A program made the position numbers and the translations under genes. The notes below the pieces were generated by a model that searched no databases, was not told the origin of the DNA, and saw only the letters and a list, made by a program, of their open reading frames with translations. A stretch of 64,000 bases of DNA from Piscinibacter sp. HJYY11 (GTDB lineage Bacteria; Pseudomonadota; Gammaproteobacteria; Burkholderiales; Burkholderiaceae_C): the NCBI RefSeq assembly GCF_016735515.1, contig NZ_JAERQZ010000001.1, positions 4,997,407 through 5,061,406 of the forward strand, written 5' to 3'. Of this stretch, positions 51,870 to 58,998 are shown in pieces (the stretch's first letter is position 1; each line of letters starts with the position of its first letter).

Positions 51870-52055
51870 TTGAAGACCACCTCGAAGACCCCGCGTTCCA
51901 GCAAAACCCCTCTGCTCGCCACCACGCAGAAGGAGGTCGTGACCCCGGCCGTCCCCCAGCCCGAGAATGCTCGGATCAAGACGGTGCTCGTGGCCTCGTA
52001 CGGCTGGCCGACGGCCGACATGCAGCCCTCGAGACGACAGCAAGCGCGGCGCTGA
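51870..52055 (+). CDS. Possible small ORF, unknown
   Basis: A 61-codon frame that would begin at a TTG (51870). It contains TSKTPRSSKTPLLATTQKEV and PQPENARIKTVLVASYGWPT. There is no clear ribosome site and no ATG close by, so translation is doubtful. If it is not a gene, the 315 bp between 51764 and 52078 hold nothing else recognisable. Confidence 0.25.
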   Translation: MKTTSKTPRSSKTPLLATTQKEVVTPAVPQPENARIKTVLVASYGWPTADMQPSRRQQARR

Positions 52056-52078
52056 AGTCCTCGCGCGCGGGTGCAGCC

Positions 52079-52855
52079 TCAGACGTGCTGGCGCAGGTGG
52101 ACGCGTGAGGCACCCTGCACCAGCAATGCGACCCCCAGCGCGGCCAGGAAGGCGCCCGCGATGCCCAGGTGCGCGAGCGACACCGCGAGCACCAGGCAGA
52201 AGCAGGCGAAGGCGTAGTACCCGAGCACCATGCTGCGCAGTTGCCGAATGGCGAAGGCCGTGCCCGTGTGAATGTGCGAGAACACGGTGAGCACCGAAGC
52301 GACCACCGGAAACATGGCAAGGAGGCCGCTCAGGCGCGGCCCGAGCTCAGACGCAAAGTGCGTCACGAGAACCACCAGCAGCGCGCCTGCCAGCATGCGC
52401 CACCAGATCTCGTAGCGTGAGCGAGGCGCCTCAACCGGCTCGTCATGCGGCGGGTGCGCATACAGCCGCGGCGCGACGAGCAGCGCCAGCAGCACGCAGA
52501 TGCCTGACACCGGCAGCGACGGCGCCCACGCATTCAGCCCCAGCACGGCGACGAAGTAGCAGGCAAACGAGAACAGCGTGCTGCCGAGCCACGAGTAGCG
52601 GCGCGCGGCCCATCCATAGCTCGCCCCGAAGACCAGCGTGGCGATGACGGCCGACAAGGTCGCCGCCGACGCCTGGGCCGCGAAGCCCGGGCCTTGCTCC
52701 AGCGCGAGAAAGAGAAGAATCGGCGCGGCGACGACGGGAAACGCCGACAGCCACCCGGCGACACCCGGCCCCCATCGTCTGCCCGCCAATGTGACGCCGC
52801 CGATCAGCGACGGCACCAGCGCGATCTTCAGCGCAAAGACCAGGCTCGTCGTCAT
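52079..52855 (-). CDS. Polytopic membrane protein, unknown function
   Basis: 258 residues with seven to eight predicted membrane segments, for example ALVPSLIGGVTLAGRR, LSAFPVVAAPILLFLALEQG, LGSTLFSFACYFVAVLGL, MLAGALLVVLVTHFASELG and LLAMFPVVASVLTVFSH. The repeated FPVVA motif (near residues 39 and 184) suggests an internal duplication of two four-segment halves. Transport of some kind is possible; no family is claimed. Confidence 0.75.
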   Translation of the reverse strand: MTTSLVFALKIALVPSLIGGVTLAGRRWGPGVAGWLSAFPVVAAPILLFLALEQGPGFAAQASAATLSAVIATLVFGASYGWAARRYSWLGSTLFSFACYFVAVLGLNAWAPSLPVSGICVLLALLVAPRLYAHPPHDEPVEAPRSRYEIWWRMLAGALLVVLVTHFASELGPRLSGLLAMFPVVASVLTVFSHIHTGTAFAIRQLRSMVLGYYAFACFCLVLAVSLAHLGIAGAFLAALGVALLVQGASRVHLRQHV

Positions 52856-52979
52856 GGGCTGATGGCTTCACCCGAGGACCTGGCTCCCACGAGCGGGCTC
52901 ACTGCATAGCCCTTGTACTTGAGCTCTTCCCCTGGTGAGTGCATGGCGACAAGTGTAGCCAGCCTCCTCGTGCAGATGG

Positions 52980-53471
52980 CTAGCTCGGCATGTAGACCCG
53001 CGCCACCACGAAGTCATGTGGCGTGACGAGGTCGAACTGCGGCACACCGCTTCGAACTCCAGGCGCAAGGGCCTCGGCGTCGGGATAGAGCATCCCCTTT
53101 TCATGCTTGACGAACGGCAGCACCTTGGCCGCGGCTCGCTGCCCGCCTGCATTCAGGAAGGTGCACACCTTCGTCTTGAGCAACTCGGTGTCTTGGCCGC
53201 GCTCTTCCAGGATGTGACCCATGTCGCGCCCTTCTTGGGAGTCGGTCTTCCCGATGCGACCCCCGGACCAACGGGTAGACCCGAGAAGCCTGATGTCGCT
53301 TGCACAGAGTCTGATTCCTGGGGCCAGCACGGCAATAGAAAACCCGGAGGCCAGGCGGCCGGCATGAAAGCCGATGGTTCGTTCGAGGTCTGCGGCTCCG
53401 AGCGTTTCGATGTAACGAAGGATCGTGAAGTTTCCAAGGACGCCTGGGACACGGTCACCGATCTTGTGCAT
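52980..53471 (-). CDS. Hypothetical protein next to integron array
   Basis: 163 residues from MHKIGDRVPG at 53471; an upstream in-frame ATG (53525) runs into the transposase remnant region. It contains FTILRYIETLGAADLERTIG, GFSIAVLAPGIRLCASDIRL, LLKTKVCTFLNAGGQRAAAK and PQFDLVTPHDFVVARVYMPS. No signal peptide, membrane segment or known motif. It lies just outside the array and may be the first chromosomal gene beyond it or cargo whose attC has been lost. Confidence 0.55.
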   Translation of the reverse strand: MHKIGDRVPGVLGNFTILRYIETLGAADLERTIGFHAGRLASGFSIAVLAPGIRLCASDIRLLGSTRWSGGRIGKTDSQEGRDMGHILEERGQDTELLKTKVCTFLNAGGQRAAAKVLPFVKHEKGMLYPDAEALAPGVRSGVPQFDLVTPHDFVVARVYMPS

Positions 53472-53639
53472 GTTGCTTCTCGCTTCGCCTGGGTGGAGCG
53501 CCGACTCGAGGTCCGAGTGTCGCAAGTGCGGGCCGTGCCAGCATCATCTTTTCGAACGACCGCGGGAGGCCGCGGCGAGTCCCGTGGGCAGTCAGTCGGA
53601 AAGCCGCCACACGAGGGATTCCGTTGGCAAGCGTCACAG

Positions 53640-53843
53640 CGGCGAGCGACCTGCCGAAGTGGACCTGCGCGAAGAAGTTGGCCCCCCTAGAGGGACACCG
53701 TGATGGGCCGAGACGGACGCCACTGCATCTTGACGCTGGTGGAGCGGGTGACCGGCTACGTGCTGATCAAGAAGCTCAGCGCGAGGGCCAATGAACTCAA
53801 CAACTGGCCGCGTGAGCGACTGGGATTTGGAACGCCGGTGTTA
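53640..53843 (+). pseudogene. IS30-family transposase remnant, internally deleted
   Basis: Fragments of an IS30-type transposase in order: ERPAEV (around 53647), then after a frame change GDTVMGRDGRHCILTLVERV with the first DDE Asp (53694 on), YVLIKKLSAR, and directly ELNNWPRERLGFGTPVL, which is the C-terminal block. About 100-150 residues between the two blocks, including the second Asp and the Glu, are missing, and the N-terminus is absent. It cannot be active. It runs opposite to the cassette genes and abuts the last cassette. Confidence 0.65.
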
Positions 53844-53929
53844 AGAAATATCAGAGAACCAGCCACTCCCAAGGCAATGCTTGGTGCACCACAAACTACT
53901 GCCTCGATTCCGAGGTGACGTGGCTTCAT
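53756..53929 (-). pseudogene. Distal cassette gene truncated at the IS30 remnant
   Basis: ATG at 53929 follows attC1 by 3 bp. About 29 codons (MKPRHLGIEAVVCGAPSIAL, then GVAGSLIFL) look like the start of a small membrane protein. From about 53843 the frame reads through the antisense of the transposase remnant, so the original 3' part and the cassette's own attC are gone. Confidence 0.55.
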
Positions 53930-53932
53930 GCC

Positions 53933-54001
53933 GTCCAACGTTTGACATGAGAGGCATGACCCGGCTTGCCGGGGCATGTCCTCTCGATGGAAGGGTTAGG
54001 C
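53933..54001 (-). repeat. attC site 1
   Basis: 69-bp imperfect palindrome. Minus-strand R'' GCCTAAC and R' GTTGGAC flank arms containing CCTCTC/GAGAGG and an inner stem CCGGCTTGCCGGG-type loop. Distal-most intact site. Confidence 0.9.
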
Positions 54002-54030
54002 GTCATTTTGCTTGCGCACAAGAGAAGTAC

Positions 54031-54270
54031 TCAGTTTGCTGGTACCGAGCGTTGTTCTTCCCCGCAATCACAGCGGCTGTGATGCGGGTTGGAATGGAAC
54101 TTCACCGTGACTGAACAGCTGACCTGATAGCGAGCCTTTCCCACAGAGGACGGGCCACAAAACAACTCGCAATCGCGGTCTTTCATGCGGACAAAGGCTA
54201 GGCAGCCAAGAAAGACGACTGAGATCAAGGCGAGTACCGCCCAGGCTGCCTTCGATCGAATCAGTTTCAT
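54031..54270 (-). CDS. Cassette gene: anchored/secreted small Cys-rich protein
   Basis: 79 residues. An N-terminal hydrophobic segment (AWAVLALISVVFLGCLAFV, about residues 9-27) may be an anchor or a lipoprotein-like signal. The Cys-containing outer part follows (DRDCELFCGPSSVGKARYQV, CSVTVKF, HHSRCDCGEEQ). It shares a cassette with the ORF at 54321, since no attC lies between them. No family recognised. Confidence 0.55.
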   Translation of the reverse strand: MKLIRSKAAWAVLALISVVFLGCLAFVRMKDRDCELFCGPSSVGKARYQVSCSVTVKFHSNPHHSRCDCGEEQRSVPAN

Positions 54271-54320
54271 AACCAGTCTGACTTGGGACTCGCAACTGTA
54301 GTGACGCGTTCAAGAACGCA

Positions 54321-54479
54321 CTACTCATCTGGCCTGTTCTCTCCGTCGAAGTACATAGATGCGCACATCATGAGCTCCACCAGGAGGCCAAGAGCTCCTA
54401 TGCCAACGGCAGCGCCAGTCCAGGCCATGAGGTAACACGCGCCAGCAATTGCGAACAGGATCCAGGTGGCCTTACTCAT
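54321..54479 (-). CDS. Cassette gene: small membrane protein (52 aa)
   Basis: First ORF after the attC2 core, starting ATG at 54479. Two hydrophobic stretches (WILFAIAGACYLMAWTGAAV and IGALGLLVELMMCASM) and an acidic tail FDGENRPDE. Unknown function; probably co-transcribed with 54031-54270. Confidence 0.5.
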   Translation of the reverse strand: MSKATWILFAIAGACYLMAWTGAAVGIGALGLLVELMMCASMYFDGENRPDE

Positions 54480-54494
54480 GGCGGAGTTGATGAC

Positions 54495-54563
54495 GCCTAA
54501 CGTTTGGCATGAGAGGAGTGACCCGGCTTGCCGGGGCACGTCCTCTCGTTGGAGGGGTTAGGG
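54495..54563 (-). repeat. attC site 2
   Basis: 69 bp. R'' CCCTAAC, R' GTTAGGC on the minus strand; TTTGGCATGAGAGG and CCTCTCGTTGG differ slightly from the other sites. Confidence 0.9.
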
Positions 54564-54914
54564 CTCATGTTTTGGCCGCCCGCGCCCCGTGACTTCCTCG
54601 ATTACCGCAACGGAGCCGGGTTGCAGGAATAGGCTGACCAGAGCAGTAACTGCCACCAACAACCAAAGCAGCGACAGCAGTGGAACGGAAGTCAGAAAGC
54701 CCGCTACCAACAAAACGACGGAGGCCACGAGGCAACACCTCAATAGGCGAGCACCCAAGATGGCCCTGGGCAAGAACTGCGCTGACAAGGTCAGTGTTGC
54801 GTGACAGCGCTCGCATGGCGAGATCCTTGGGTCTCCCCAAAACGGAAAGATTGTGCGAAATGTCTTGCGAGAAACCGGCGTTCCACAGGCTGGGCATGTT
54901 GGATTGGAGTGCAT
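54558..54914 (-). CDS. Cassette gene: zinc-ribbon membrane protein
   Basis: 118 residues. An N-terminal zinc-ribbon-like set, CPACG (about residue 6) and CERCH (about 35), precedes two membrane segments (LRCCLVASVVLLVAGFLTSV and LLSLLWLLVAVTALVSLFL). The TAA stop lies in the attC2 R'' box, as usual for cassette genes. The ATG at 54914 is the first that begins the conserved-looking part; it is 72 bp from attC3. Confidence 0.65.
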   Translation of the reverse strand: MHSNPTCPACGTPVSRKTFRTIFPFWGDPRISPCERCHATLTLSAQFLPRAILGARLLRCCLVASVVLLVAGFLTSVPLLSLLWLLVAVTALVSLFLQPGSVAVIEEVTGRGRPKHEP

Positions 54915-54985
54915 GGTCTCGGACTTGGTCCTAGTTGCCAAAGTTGCGCCGTTCAGAGCGACCCTAGGCGAATGGTGTTCATGAG

Positions 54986-55057
54986 CCCTAACGTTTGACA
55001 TGAGAGGCGGCGCAAGGGCGTAGCCCTTGTGACGTCCTCTCGATGGAAGGGTTAGGC
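54986..55057 (-). repeat. attC site 3
   Basis: 72 bp with the longer loop variant GCAAGGGCGTAGCCCTTGTG. R'' GCCTAAC, R' GTTAGGG on the minus strand. Confidence 0.9.
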
Positions 55058-55076
55058 ATCGCGCGGTGGAGCAGGC

Positions 55077-55319
55077 TCATCGCAAAGCGAAGTAGCCTGC
55101 GATGAGAAGAGCCGAATAGGCAACAACGGCTAGGCGTTTCACCTTGAATAGCCGATTGATCTCCCCGTCTGTGAATACAAAGGAGCGCACGAAGGGGGAA
55201 ACGATAGAAAGTGCCCCCATGGACCCCAGCAGCAAGGTCATAAGCAAGACGTATGCAGTTGTCCCAGCCTGCTTGGAGGGCGCTGTGTACGCGCATGTCG
55301 AGCCTAGGAGCCAAGCCAT
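55077..55319 (-). CDS. Cassette gene: small membrane protein fused to decayed attC
   Basis: 80 residues with two to three hydrophobic segments (TTAYVLLMTLLLGSMGALSI, LAVVAYSALLIAGYFALR). The ATG at 55319 touches attC4, which has lost its R' end. As a result the frame is also open upstream through the attC, and a hybrid protein starting in the attC is possible. No family recognised. Confidence 0.6.
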   Translation of the reverse strand: MAWLLGSTCAYTAPSKQAGTTAYVLLMTLLLGSMGALSIVSPFVRSFVFTDGEINRLFKVKRLAVVAYSALLIAGYFALR

Positions 55320-55377
55320 GTGAGAGGCGGCCGACGGGCGCAGCCCGTTGGACGTCCTCTCGATGGAAGGGTTAGGC
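55317..55377 (-). repeat. attC site 4, decayed (R' end missing)
   Basis: R'' GCCTAAC, CCTTCCATCGAGAGGA and a loop GACGGGCGCAGCCCGTT are present. The other end stops after GCCTCTCACATG: the TCAAAC-GTTAGGC part that holds the recombination point is absent. Confidence 0.8.
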
Positions 55378-55403
55378 ATCGCGTGCTTCGCATCGGCGGT
55401 GGT

Positions 55404-56468
55404 TCAGTGGAACTGAAAGGCGCCAATATCGAAAGGGGTGCTTCGAGGGGTGCCATCGAAGTCGTCAGCCGGCGCGTGCAATTCAGCACCAACGCCTATG
55501 GCCGGAGAGCCCGAGGCTAGGCGGAGATTGTTTGGCGAGGCAACGAACAGTGGATCTGCACGGAGATTGCCAGACTGACCTGTGAGGTCTGCTGTTCCGA
55601 GATAGTCCGTGGCGTTACCGAAGACTATGTTGGCCCGGAAGACGGAAGCAAGGTTGTCCGATCGCGGTGAGAACTCGAATGGGACTTCGACGCCGCGTTC
55701 ATTCCCTGCGATCAGATTGTTGGAGTACCAGTGGGACGCGGTGCTAACGCGTCGGTCGATGTAGATTCCAGCGCGGTTTCCGACCATCGTGTTGTTGGCA
55801 ACAATAGGCGTCACGCCTTCTGGAATGGTCATGTTTACTGCACGGCACCTATTTCCCACAAAGACGTTGTTGGCGATGTAAGGCGAGGAACCATTCACAA
55901 ACGCCAAGACTCCCGACAGATGCTGATCGTCACACTGCGTGTTATGAAAGAGGTTCTTCTGAACGTTCGGTGAGCCATTGAAGCCGAAGAGCTGAGCCCC
56001 ACTCACGGCAATGGTGCTGTCGAAGACATTACCCGAAATCGTCGGCGCCGCGCCAAGTATGTAGAGCGCACCTTGGTAGTCGACGCCGCAATTCCGAACC
56101 GTGAGGCCTGACACGCCAGAGCTGCTGTCCTCCGCGTGATCAAACGTGATAAGCCGCGCCAGGCCTTCGCAGTCGATGACAACACCCGATGGATTGCCTG
56201 TTCCGCGTAGATTTAGCCGCTTTCCCCCGAAGTTCAAGTCACGATTGCCCGCACCGGAATAGAGACCAGGCGCAACCAGTACTGTGTACCCATCCGAAGC
56301 CGATGCGATGGCTGCCGCGATTGTCGGCTGATCAGCCGGAACGCGAACTGTCATGGGAGGAGGAGTAGCCTGTTGTGGCTGGTCGTCCGAGGAGTTCCCG
56401 CCACATCCTGTGAGAGCGAAAAGCAGTGCAAGGGCGATGACGGCTTGGGAATTTCGAGTCACTAGCAT
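55404..56468 (-). CDS. Cassette gene: right-handed beta-helix lipoprotein
   Basis: 354-residue lipoprotein: lipobox LTGC at about residues 19-22. After a Pro-rich spacer comes a parallel beta-helix region of pectate-lyase-like/DUF1565 type: VPADQPTIAAAIASASDGYT, LVAPGLYSGAGNRDLNFGGK, GVSGLTVRNCGVDYQGALYI and NNVFVGNRCRAVNMTIPEGV. Repeated N-x-F/I-x-x-N coils follow. It ends PFDIGAFQFH, a motif of choice-of-anchor/beta-helix proteins. This is one of the largest genes in the array and likely surface-exposed. Confidence 0.8.
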   Translation of the reverse strand: MLVTRNSQAVIALALLFALTGCGGNSSDDQPQQATPPPMTVRVPADQPTIAAAIASASDGYTVLVAPGLYSGAGNRDLNFGGKRLNLRGTGNPSGVVIDCEGLARLITFDHAEDSSSGVSGLTVRNCGVDYQGALYILGAAPTISGNVFDSTIAVSGAQLFGFNGSPNVQKNLFHNTQCDDQHLSGVLAFVNGSSPYIANNVFVGNRCRAVNMTIPEGVTPIVANNTMVGNRAGIYIDRRVSTASHWYSNNLIAGNERGVEVPFEFSPRSDNLASVFRANIVFGNATDYLGTADLTGQSGNLRADPLFVASPNNLRLASGSPAIGVGAELHAPADDFDGTPRSTPFDIGAFQFH

Positions 56469-56499
56469 CTCCGAGATTGTTGAGGAGCCTACTCGCGAG

Positions 56500-56568
56500 G
56501 CCTAACGTTTGACATGAGAGGCTCGACCCGGCTTGCCGGGGCGAGTCCTCTCGATGGAAGGGTTAGGC
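56500..56568 (-). repeat. attC site 5
   Basis: 69 bp; R'' GCCTAAC and R' GTTAGGC, short-loop variant. Confidence 0.92.
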
Positions 56569-56850
56569 TGCATTCTTGCTCACCCAGAGAGCTAGCAGCG
56601 TGATGCCGAGAGCTGCCTGAACCCACAGGGCCACTCGCGTGACCGTGAGAAGCCTCCTGCCTAGCGATGAGCGCGACCGCAGCGTAGCCCCAATGCCCAG
56701 GATGGGGAAAAAAGCCACAACCCAGGCGAACCAGGCAACACCAACCCCCATGCAACCGAAGCTTTCGCACCGCAGACGCCATATGAGAACGGCGGTGAAG
56801 GCTAGCGCCAGTACTGCGACGGCGTAGACGCCTGCAAGGACCTTACTCAC
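56563..56850 (-). CDS. Cassette gene: three-segment membrane protein
   Basis: 95 residues with three membrane segments: LAGVYAVAVLALAFTAVLIW, GVAWFAWVVAFFPILGIG and VALWVQAALGITLLALWV. CESFGCMG lies between the first two. TAA is supplied by attC5. The 116 bp between its ATG and attC6 contain no other ORF of note. Confidence 0.65.
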   Translation of the reverse strand: MSKVLAGVYAVAVLALAFTAVLIWRLRCESFGCMGVGVAWFAWVVAFFPILGIGATLRSRSSLGRRLLTVTRVALWVQAALGITLLALWVSKNAA

Positions 56851-56966
56851 TGAGTTGGAGCCTTCATGTGATGCGCTTGCCGAAGCCGAAGCAGTCTCTT
56901 CGTCGCGTTGAGGCGCCCAAGCCGGTCTCTAAGAAGGCCCCCTCTTCTTGCATTACGCTCTATGCA

Positions 56967-57038
56967 GCCTAGCGTTTGACATGAGAGGCGGCGCAAGGGC
57001 GTAGCCCTTGTGACGTCCTCTCGATGGAAAGGTTGGGT
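56967..57038 (-). repeat. attC site 6 (altered core)
   Basis: 72-bp long-loop variant. Minus-strand R' is GCTAGGC instead of GTTAGGC, a change in the conserved GTT where IntI cuts, so this site may be poorly active. R'' is ACCCAAC. Confidence 0.85.
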
Positions 57039-57056
57039 GTCATCGCATGCACTCCT

Positions 57057-57609
57057 CTACGAACTTCTGCATATGAGTTCATGTTGTATAAGTTCAGATA
57101 GGTCGTCGGTTACGAAGCCGTGGAATCCTTCATGGGTGGAACTGAGAGCCGAGGTGACTAAATCTCTGCATGTCAGCACCCATGGGTTGTTGCCGATGGT
57201 GGCGGAATAGTTGATAGGCACATCGCTGCGCTCAAGCGCAGATGGGAAGAACGTTTCGTAGGCATCGAGCGAATAGCGGATGAAAACGGAGAACTGACTT
57301 AGCCGTTCTTCAATCTTGAGGTAGGTGCTCCTGTCTTGGAGGTACGTTGCGGATTGAGCGAGAGCTTGAATGTCGTGCTAATAGGAACGGATCTGCTTGT
57401 AGACAGCTTTCGGCTCCTTGTCGACTTGTTGCAGGACGATGTGGCACTTGAGCACGCATTCGCAAGCGAGGAGCAGATCGACGAATGACTTAATTCTTCC
57501 GGTCTTGTGACGCTGGGCTTCCCAAAGAAGATCAAATCTCTCCAGGAAATCATGAGCGTCGCGAGTGGCTTGCGACCGTATGCAGAACGCTGAGCGGTGC
57601 GGTTTCCAT
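57057..57609 (-). pseudogene. Cassette gene broken by a frameshift and an amber codon
   Basis: GGGAGG precedes ATG at 57609 (METAPLSVLHT...), but that frame stops after 19 codons. The neighbouring frame (ATRDAHDFLERFDLLWEAQR, HKTGRIKSFVDLLLACE) runs on to a TAG at 57378-57380. It continues in the same frame for 106 more codons (HDIQALAQSATYLQDRSTYL, ERLSQFSVFIRYSLDAYETF, NYSATIGNNPWVLTCRDLVT) to TAG at 57057. Both parts look like one protein of about 180 residues. The HDIQAL region is reminiscent of HEPN proteins, a weak hint. Confidence 0.6.
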
Positions 57610-57625
57610 GGTTCCTCCCTATGAC

Positions 57626-57694
57626 GCCCAACGTTTGACATGAGAGGCGTGACCCGGCTTGCCGGGGCACGTCCTCCCGATGCAAGGGTTGGGC
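57626..57694 (-). repeat. attC site 7
   Basis: 69 bp; R'' GCCCAAC, R' GTTGGGC; the arm carries CGGGAGGAC in place of CGAGAGGAC. Confidence 0.9.
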
Positions 57695-57695
57695 G

Positions 57696-58451
57696 TCATG
57701 CGCCGCGCCTCATGAGCTTTTGCATATGGCTTTGCGGATCGGACAGGAACTTACGCGTTACCTTGAAATGCTCAGTGTCCTCGTACGCAACCTTTGAAAC
57801 GCCGTTCTTGTCGCATTGATAGATGCACGCATCCGGGTACGCCATGAGGATTGGCGAGTGCGTAGCGATGATGAACTGGGAGTTGTCCAGAATCAGGTCG
57901 TGAATGCGAGACAAGACTGCAATCTGTCTCTGCGGAGACAGGGCAGCCTCAGGCTCGTCAAGGATGTAAAGGCCTTGCCCACCAAACCGCCTCGTCATGA
58001 GGGCAAGGAATGACTCACCGTGCGACTGCTCATGTAGCGAACGTCCACCATAAGAATTGATGACGGGGGGACCACCTGCTGGCTCTTCATCAAGCCGCTC
58101 GATTTCTGTCGCAACGTTGAAGAAGCTCTCTGCTCGCAGGAAGAAGCCATCTCGCGGCGACCGAAAGCCTTTGGCAATGCGGAGATATTCATGCAGTTCC
58201 GAATGCGAGCGTCGTGTACCGAAGCTGAAGTTCTTTGTTCCACCTTCAGCGTTGAAGCCAAGCGAAACTGCGATCGCTTCGAGGAGAGTCGACTTTCCGG
58301 AGCCGTTCTCACCAATGAAGTACGTCATTCGCGGGTGCATCTCGATTTGCTCAAGCGATCGAACCGCTGGCAAGGAGAAGGGATAGCGGTCGAATGATTC
58401 GACCTTCTCTCGCCTGAGTGTTACTCGACCGACGTATTGGGATGAAATCAT
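57696..58451 (-). CDS. Cassette gene: ABC-type AAA family ATPase
   Basis: 251-residue complete ABC/SMC-like ATPase of the AAA (PF13304-like) group. Walker A GENGSGKST (about residues 46-54), a signature-like LHEQSHGESFLALMTRR, Walker B GLYILDEPEAALSP, and H-loop FIIATHSPILMAYPDA. The start MISSQYVGR at 58451 lies 4 bp after attC8. Such stand-alone ATPases often form part of defence or stress systems with a partner nuclease; no partner is in this cassette. TGA stop lies 2 bp before attC7. Confidence 0.85.
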   Translation of the reverse strand: MISSQYVGRVTLRREKVESFDRYPFSLPAVRSLEQIEMHPRMTYFIGENGSGKSTLLEAIAVSLGFNAEGGTKNFSFGTRRSHSELHEYLRIAKGFRSPRDGFFLRAESFFNVATEIERLDEEPAGGPPVINSYGGRSLHEQSHGESFLALMTRRFGGQGLYILDEPEAALSPQRQIAVLSRIHDLILDNSQFIIATHSPILMAYPDACIYQCDKNGVSKVAYEDTEHFKVTRKFLSDPQSHMQKLMRRGA

Positions 58452-58454
58452 GAC

Positions 58455-58526
58455 GCCCAACGTTTGACATGAGAGGCGGCGCAAGGGCGTAGCCCTTGTG
58501 ACGTCCTCTCAATGGAAGGGTTAGGC
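58455..58526 (-). repeat. attC site 8
   Basis: 72-bp long-loop variant; R'' GCCTAAC, R' GTTGGGC. The arm reads CCATTGAGAGG. Confidence 0.9.
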
Positions 58527-58572
58527 GGCGCTTTATGCATGGCACCACCAAACGAAGCGAAAGTCGAGTTTT

Positions 58573-58896
58573 CTAGCTGCGACCGCTGCTAGAGGTGTGC
58601 TTTGCATCAACTATTTCCTTCCACTCTAGGAGCAACTTGGCCACCTCTCTTGCCTGCTGGGGATTGGCATTGAAGCCCATTCGCTCGGTTGCGATTGATT
58701 CCAAGTAGGTCGCAATTTCTTCGGCTGATGCCTCTTCTTTAAGAAGGCGAAAGACTTGCGGAAGATAGCCGTGATATTCGTCCCTGGCCATCGGCGCATT
58801 GGCAACTCCGATTGGGTCCCATACGGAGTGCAAGACTTCATCCGTTCTTTGGTACAGCTCCAAGTCGGCTGGACTCAGCTTCTCGCCCATCGACAT
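58573..58896 (-). CDS. Cassette gene: hypothetical acidic protein
   Basis: 107 residues, soluble and mainly helical, beginning MSMGEKLSPADLELYQRTDE with VLHSVWDPIGVANAP and DEYHGYLPQVFRLLKEEASA, then EEIATYLESIATERMGFNAN. This pattern of a helical protein with a WDPIG motif recalls small conserved cassette or immunity-like proteins, but no family is asserted. ATG 20 bp from attC9. Confidence 0.65.
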   Translation of the reverse strand: MSMGEKLSPADLELYQRTDEVLHSVWDPIGVANAPMARDEYHGYLPQVFRLLKEEASAEEIATYLESIATERMGFNANPQQAREVAKLLLEWKEIVDAKHTSSSGRS

Positions 58897-58916
58897 CTCC
58901 GCGAAGTGACTGCGAC

Positions 58917-58985
58917 GCCTAACGTTTGAGATGAGAGGCGGCGCCCGGCTTGCCGGGTGACGTCCTCTCGATGGAAGGGTTAGGC
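58917..58985 (-). repeat. attC site 9
   Basis: 69 bp; R'' GCCTAAC, R' GTTAGGC; inner stem CCCGGCAAGCCGGG. Confidence 0.92.
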
Positions 58986-58998
58986 GGCTCGTGATACT

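Noticed and set aside
51747..52055. A 102-codon frame from 51747
   Set aside because: Its first 40 codons overlap the promoter of the minus-strand gene at 51763 and have no ribosome site; only the last part is kept as a low-confidence small ORF.
52856..53000. A possible attC or attI remnant left of the IS30 fragment
   Set aside because: No GTTRRRY/RYYYAAC pair or CCTCTCGATGG arm could be found there.
55077..55379. Short peptides starting within attC sites (such as MPNPSIERTS, MSNVRRH and MRGMTRLAGA)
   Set aside because: These are translations of the attC repeats themselves and recur at every site; they were trimmed from cassette gene starts.
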